Origin: an uncultured Planctomycetaceae bacterium
GTDB taxonomy: Bacteria; Planctomycetota; Planctomycetia; Pirellulales; Pirellulaceae
DNA length: 8,085 nt
Reading direction: 5' to 3'
Assembly (NCBI GenBank): GCA_937967755.1
Contig: CALBTA010000396.1
Span: 1-8,085, forward strand
Part shown: piece after piece, positions 7,246-8,085 of the stretch
Layout of the letters: every line of letters begins with the position of its first letter
How positions within the stretch are numbered: the first letter of the stretch is position 1
Notes under the pieces: generated by a model
Seen by the model: the letters and a program-made list of their open reading frames with translations, nothing else
The model's database searches: none
What the model was told of the DNA's origin: nothing
Made by a program: the position numbers and the translations under genes

Positions 7246-7263
7246 CTCGTTCCCACGCTCCGC
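7246..7263 (+). repeat. Half REP palindrome
   Basis: CTCGTTCCCACGCTCCGC matches the first 18 bases of the complete REP that begins 25 bases later at 7271, with one difference (C for T). The returning arm is missing, so this is a truncated REP copy in direct repeat with the intact one. It lies 18 bases after the RAYT stop codon. Confidence 0.75.
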
Positions 7264-7270
7264 ACAACCA

Positions 7271-7391
7271 CTCGTTCCCACGCTCTGCGTGGGAACGCAC
7301 TACTTTGACGCTCCGCGTCCTTGAGGCTCGTTCGAGCTGCAAGCCCGCGGAGCGGACGGAATTGCGTTCCCACGCAGAGCGTGGGAACGAG
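7271..7391. repeat. REPIN-like doublet: two inverted REP palindromes around three small hairpins
   Basis: Bases 7271-7299 and 7363-7391 are perfect 29-bp inverted copies of each other. Each contains a 25-nt hairpin (7273-7297 and 7365-7389) with perfect 11-bp arms CGTTCCCACGC/GCGTGGGAACG and a 3-base loop (TCT or AGA). Flanks CTC and GCA set the orientation. The spacer holds GACGC-TCC-GCGTC (7307-7319), GCTCG-TT-CGAGC (7326-7337) and CCGC-GGA-GCGG (7345-7355). Two inverted REPs with a short spacer define a REPIN, the replicating unit that RAYTs are thought to mobilise. Transcribed, the doublet could fold as separate hairpins or as one long stem. Its hairpins lack a following T-tract, so it is not called a terminator. 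Confidence 0.82.
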
Positions 7392-7394
7392 GAG
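7389..7394 (+). promoter_or_regulatory. rtcB ribosome binding site abutting a REP hairpin
   Basis: GAGGAG at 7389-7394 lies 9 bases before the rtcB ATG. Its first base is also the last base of the 25-nt REP palindrome (7365-7389), so a stable hairpin in the leader would end exactly where the ribosome binds. This site decides the start at 7404. Confidence 0.7.
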
Positions 7395-7403
7395 TAGAAA
7401 CGA

Positions 7404-8085
7404 ATGCCCAAAGGCGAATTTTACGGACCGCTCGAAAAAGTTGACGATACGACGTGGCGAATTCCCAAGTCGTATAAGGAAGGCATGCGCGTCGACGGGT
7501 TGATCTATGCCGACGATCGCATGGTCGAGCAGATTCGCGGCGACCAGGCGCCCGAGCAGGTGGCCAACGTGGCGTTCCTGCCGGGCATCGCCCATGCCTC
7601 GCTGGCCATGCCCGATATCCATTGGGGCTACGGCTTTCCCATCGGCGGCGTGGCGGCGACCGACCCGGAAGACGACGGCGTGATCTCGCCGGGCGGGGTC
7701 GGGTACGACATCAACTGCGGCGTGCGGCTGGTGCGCAGCAACCTGTTCTACCAGGAAGTGAAGCCGCGGATCGAACAGCTCATGGACGCCATGTTCACGA
7801 ACATCCCCGCCGGCGTCGGCAAGGATGGAAAGTACCGCTTCAAGCGTAAGGAACTGACGAGCATTCTGGAGAAAGGCCCGTCGTACTTGAAGCGTCTGAA
7901 CCTTTGTACCGATGGCGACCTCGATCATACCGAAGCAGGCGGCTGCATTCGTGAGGCCGAACCGGATAAGGTCAGCCAGCGCGCCTTGGAACGCGGGGCG
8001 AACCAGTGCGGCACGCTCGGCAGCGGCAACCACTTCGCCGAAGTGCAAATTGTGGAAGCCATCTTCGACGAGCCCGCCGCCCGCG
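7404..8085 (+). CDS. rtcB: RtcB RNA-splicing ligase, 5' part (3' end outside window)
   Basis: 227 codons are visible, and the frame is open at the window edge. RtcB joins RNA ends bearing 2',3'-cyclic phosphate or 3'-phosphate to 5'-hydroxyl ends, using GTP and manganese, in RNA repair or tRNA ligation. Seen in sequence: MPDIHWGYGFPIGG (residues 69-82), SPGGVGYDINCGVRLVR (95-111) with metal ligands D102 and C105, and LGSGNHFAE (205-213) with N209 and metal ligand H210. The DINCGVR wording and the presence of the region before H210 fit the archaeal/eukaryal-like RtcB class of about 480 residues. Later histidines, including the one that becomes guanylylated, lie beyond the window. No intein is present in the visible part. 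The ATG at 7404 has GAGGAG upstream. No rtcA or rtcR is visible nearby. Confidence 0.93.
   Translation, partial: MPKGEFYGPLEKVDDTTWRIPKSYKEGMRVDGLIYADDRMVEQIRGDQAPEQVANVAFLPGIAHASLAMPDIHWGYGFPIGGVAATDPEDDGVISPGGVGYDINCGVRLVRSNLFYQEVKPRIEQLMDAMFTNIPAGVGKDGKYRFKRKELTSILEKGPSYLKRLNLCTDGDLDHTEAGGCIREAEPDKVSQRALERGANQCGTLGSGNHFAEVQIVEAIFDEPAAR

Larger units (their letters stand above)
6534..7391. mobile_element. RAYT gene with flanking inverted REP/REPIN elements
   Basis: This unit consists of one tyrosine transposase gene (6691-7227) with a composite palindromic element on each side. The right element (7271-7391) and the left one (about 6534-6635) are inverted relative to each other and about 85% identical by eye over roughly 90 bp. 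In both, the same series of palindromes runs outward from the gene: a 25-nt REP, a GACGC/GCGTC hairpin, a GCTCG/CGAGC palindrome, then CCGC/GCGG. This matches the known association of RAYT genes with REP sequences, which RAYT proteins bind and nick as single strands. The unit has lower GC than its neighbours, suggesting transfer. No target-site duplication is claimed, as RAYT elements do not usually make one. Confidence 0.75.

Noticed and set aside
7271..7391. CRISPR array or rho-independent terminator
   Set aside because: The palindromes are inverted rather than direct repeats with unique spacers, and none is followed by a T-tract on either strand. A REPIN explains the pattern better.
6986..7411. 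- strand frame of 141 codons across the RAYT end and the REPs
   Set aside because: The N-terminal half is translated palindrome (PRSAWER, SHAERGNE) and the rest is antisense to the RAYT.
7242..8048. 268-codon - strand frame opposite rtcB
   Set aside because: It is antisense to rtcB. Its C-terminal part is only the REP palindromes read as peptide (VPTLCVGT, RRAWER types), a known source of false genes in REP-rich genomes.

Overview
The base composition is GC-rich. The gene content suggests a planctomycete, probably close to Pirellulales or a related group. The clues are a zinc-ribbon, acidic-linker and membrane protein of the MJ0042 type, a very large membrane STAND NTPase with leucine-rich repeats, and REP palindromes built on CGTTCCCACGC/GCGTGGGAACG. 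This assignment is inference from gene style. No rRNA, tRNA or taxonomic marker is present.

Layout. (1) Bases 1-3410, + strand: the 3' part of a large gene that begins before the window. It encodes an nSTAND1-type P-loop NTPase, then a helical arm, one transmembrane helix, about nine regular 22-23-residue leucine-rich repeats with a stacked cysteine, an unrecognised domain of about 260 residues, and an acidic Pro-rich tail. (2) Bases 3424-6448, - strand: two genes read toward it and overlapping each other by 14 bp. The upstream one encodes a zinc-ribbon membrane protein. The downstream one encodes an amidase-signature hydrolase whose catalytic region looks more like fatty-acid amide hydrolase than GatA. 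(3) Bases 6534-7391: a REP-associated tyrosine transposase (RAYT) of lower GC than its neighbours. It is bracketed by inverted copies of a composite palindromic element. The downstream copy is a complete REPIN-like doublet and the upstream copy is decayed. (4) Bases 7404-8085, + strand: the 5' part of rtcB, the RNA ligase. Its ribosome binding site directly abuts the last REP palindrome.

How the parts relate. The STAND gene is convergent with the amidase and separated from it by only 13 bp, so its own operon, if any, lies to the left of the window. The zinc-ribbon and amidase genes are probably one transcript and may be translationally coupled. The RAYT is a self-contained unit. It sits between the divergent zinc-ribbon operon and rtcB and brings structured RNA or DNA into the rtcB leader. 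The most interesting items are the membrane LRR-STAND protein with its orphan C-terminal domain, and the RAYT with its REPIN, including the hairpin at the rtcB start. The effector domain of the STAND protein, which would settle whether this is a defence or signalling system, is not in the window.
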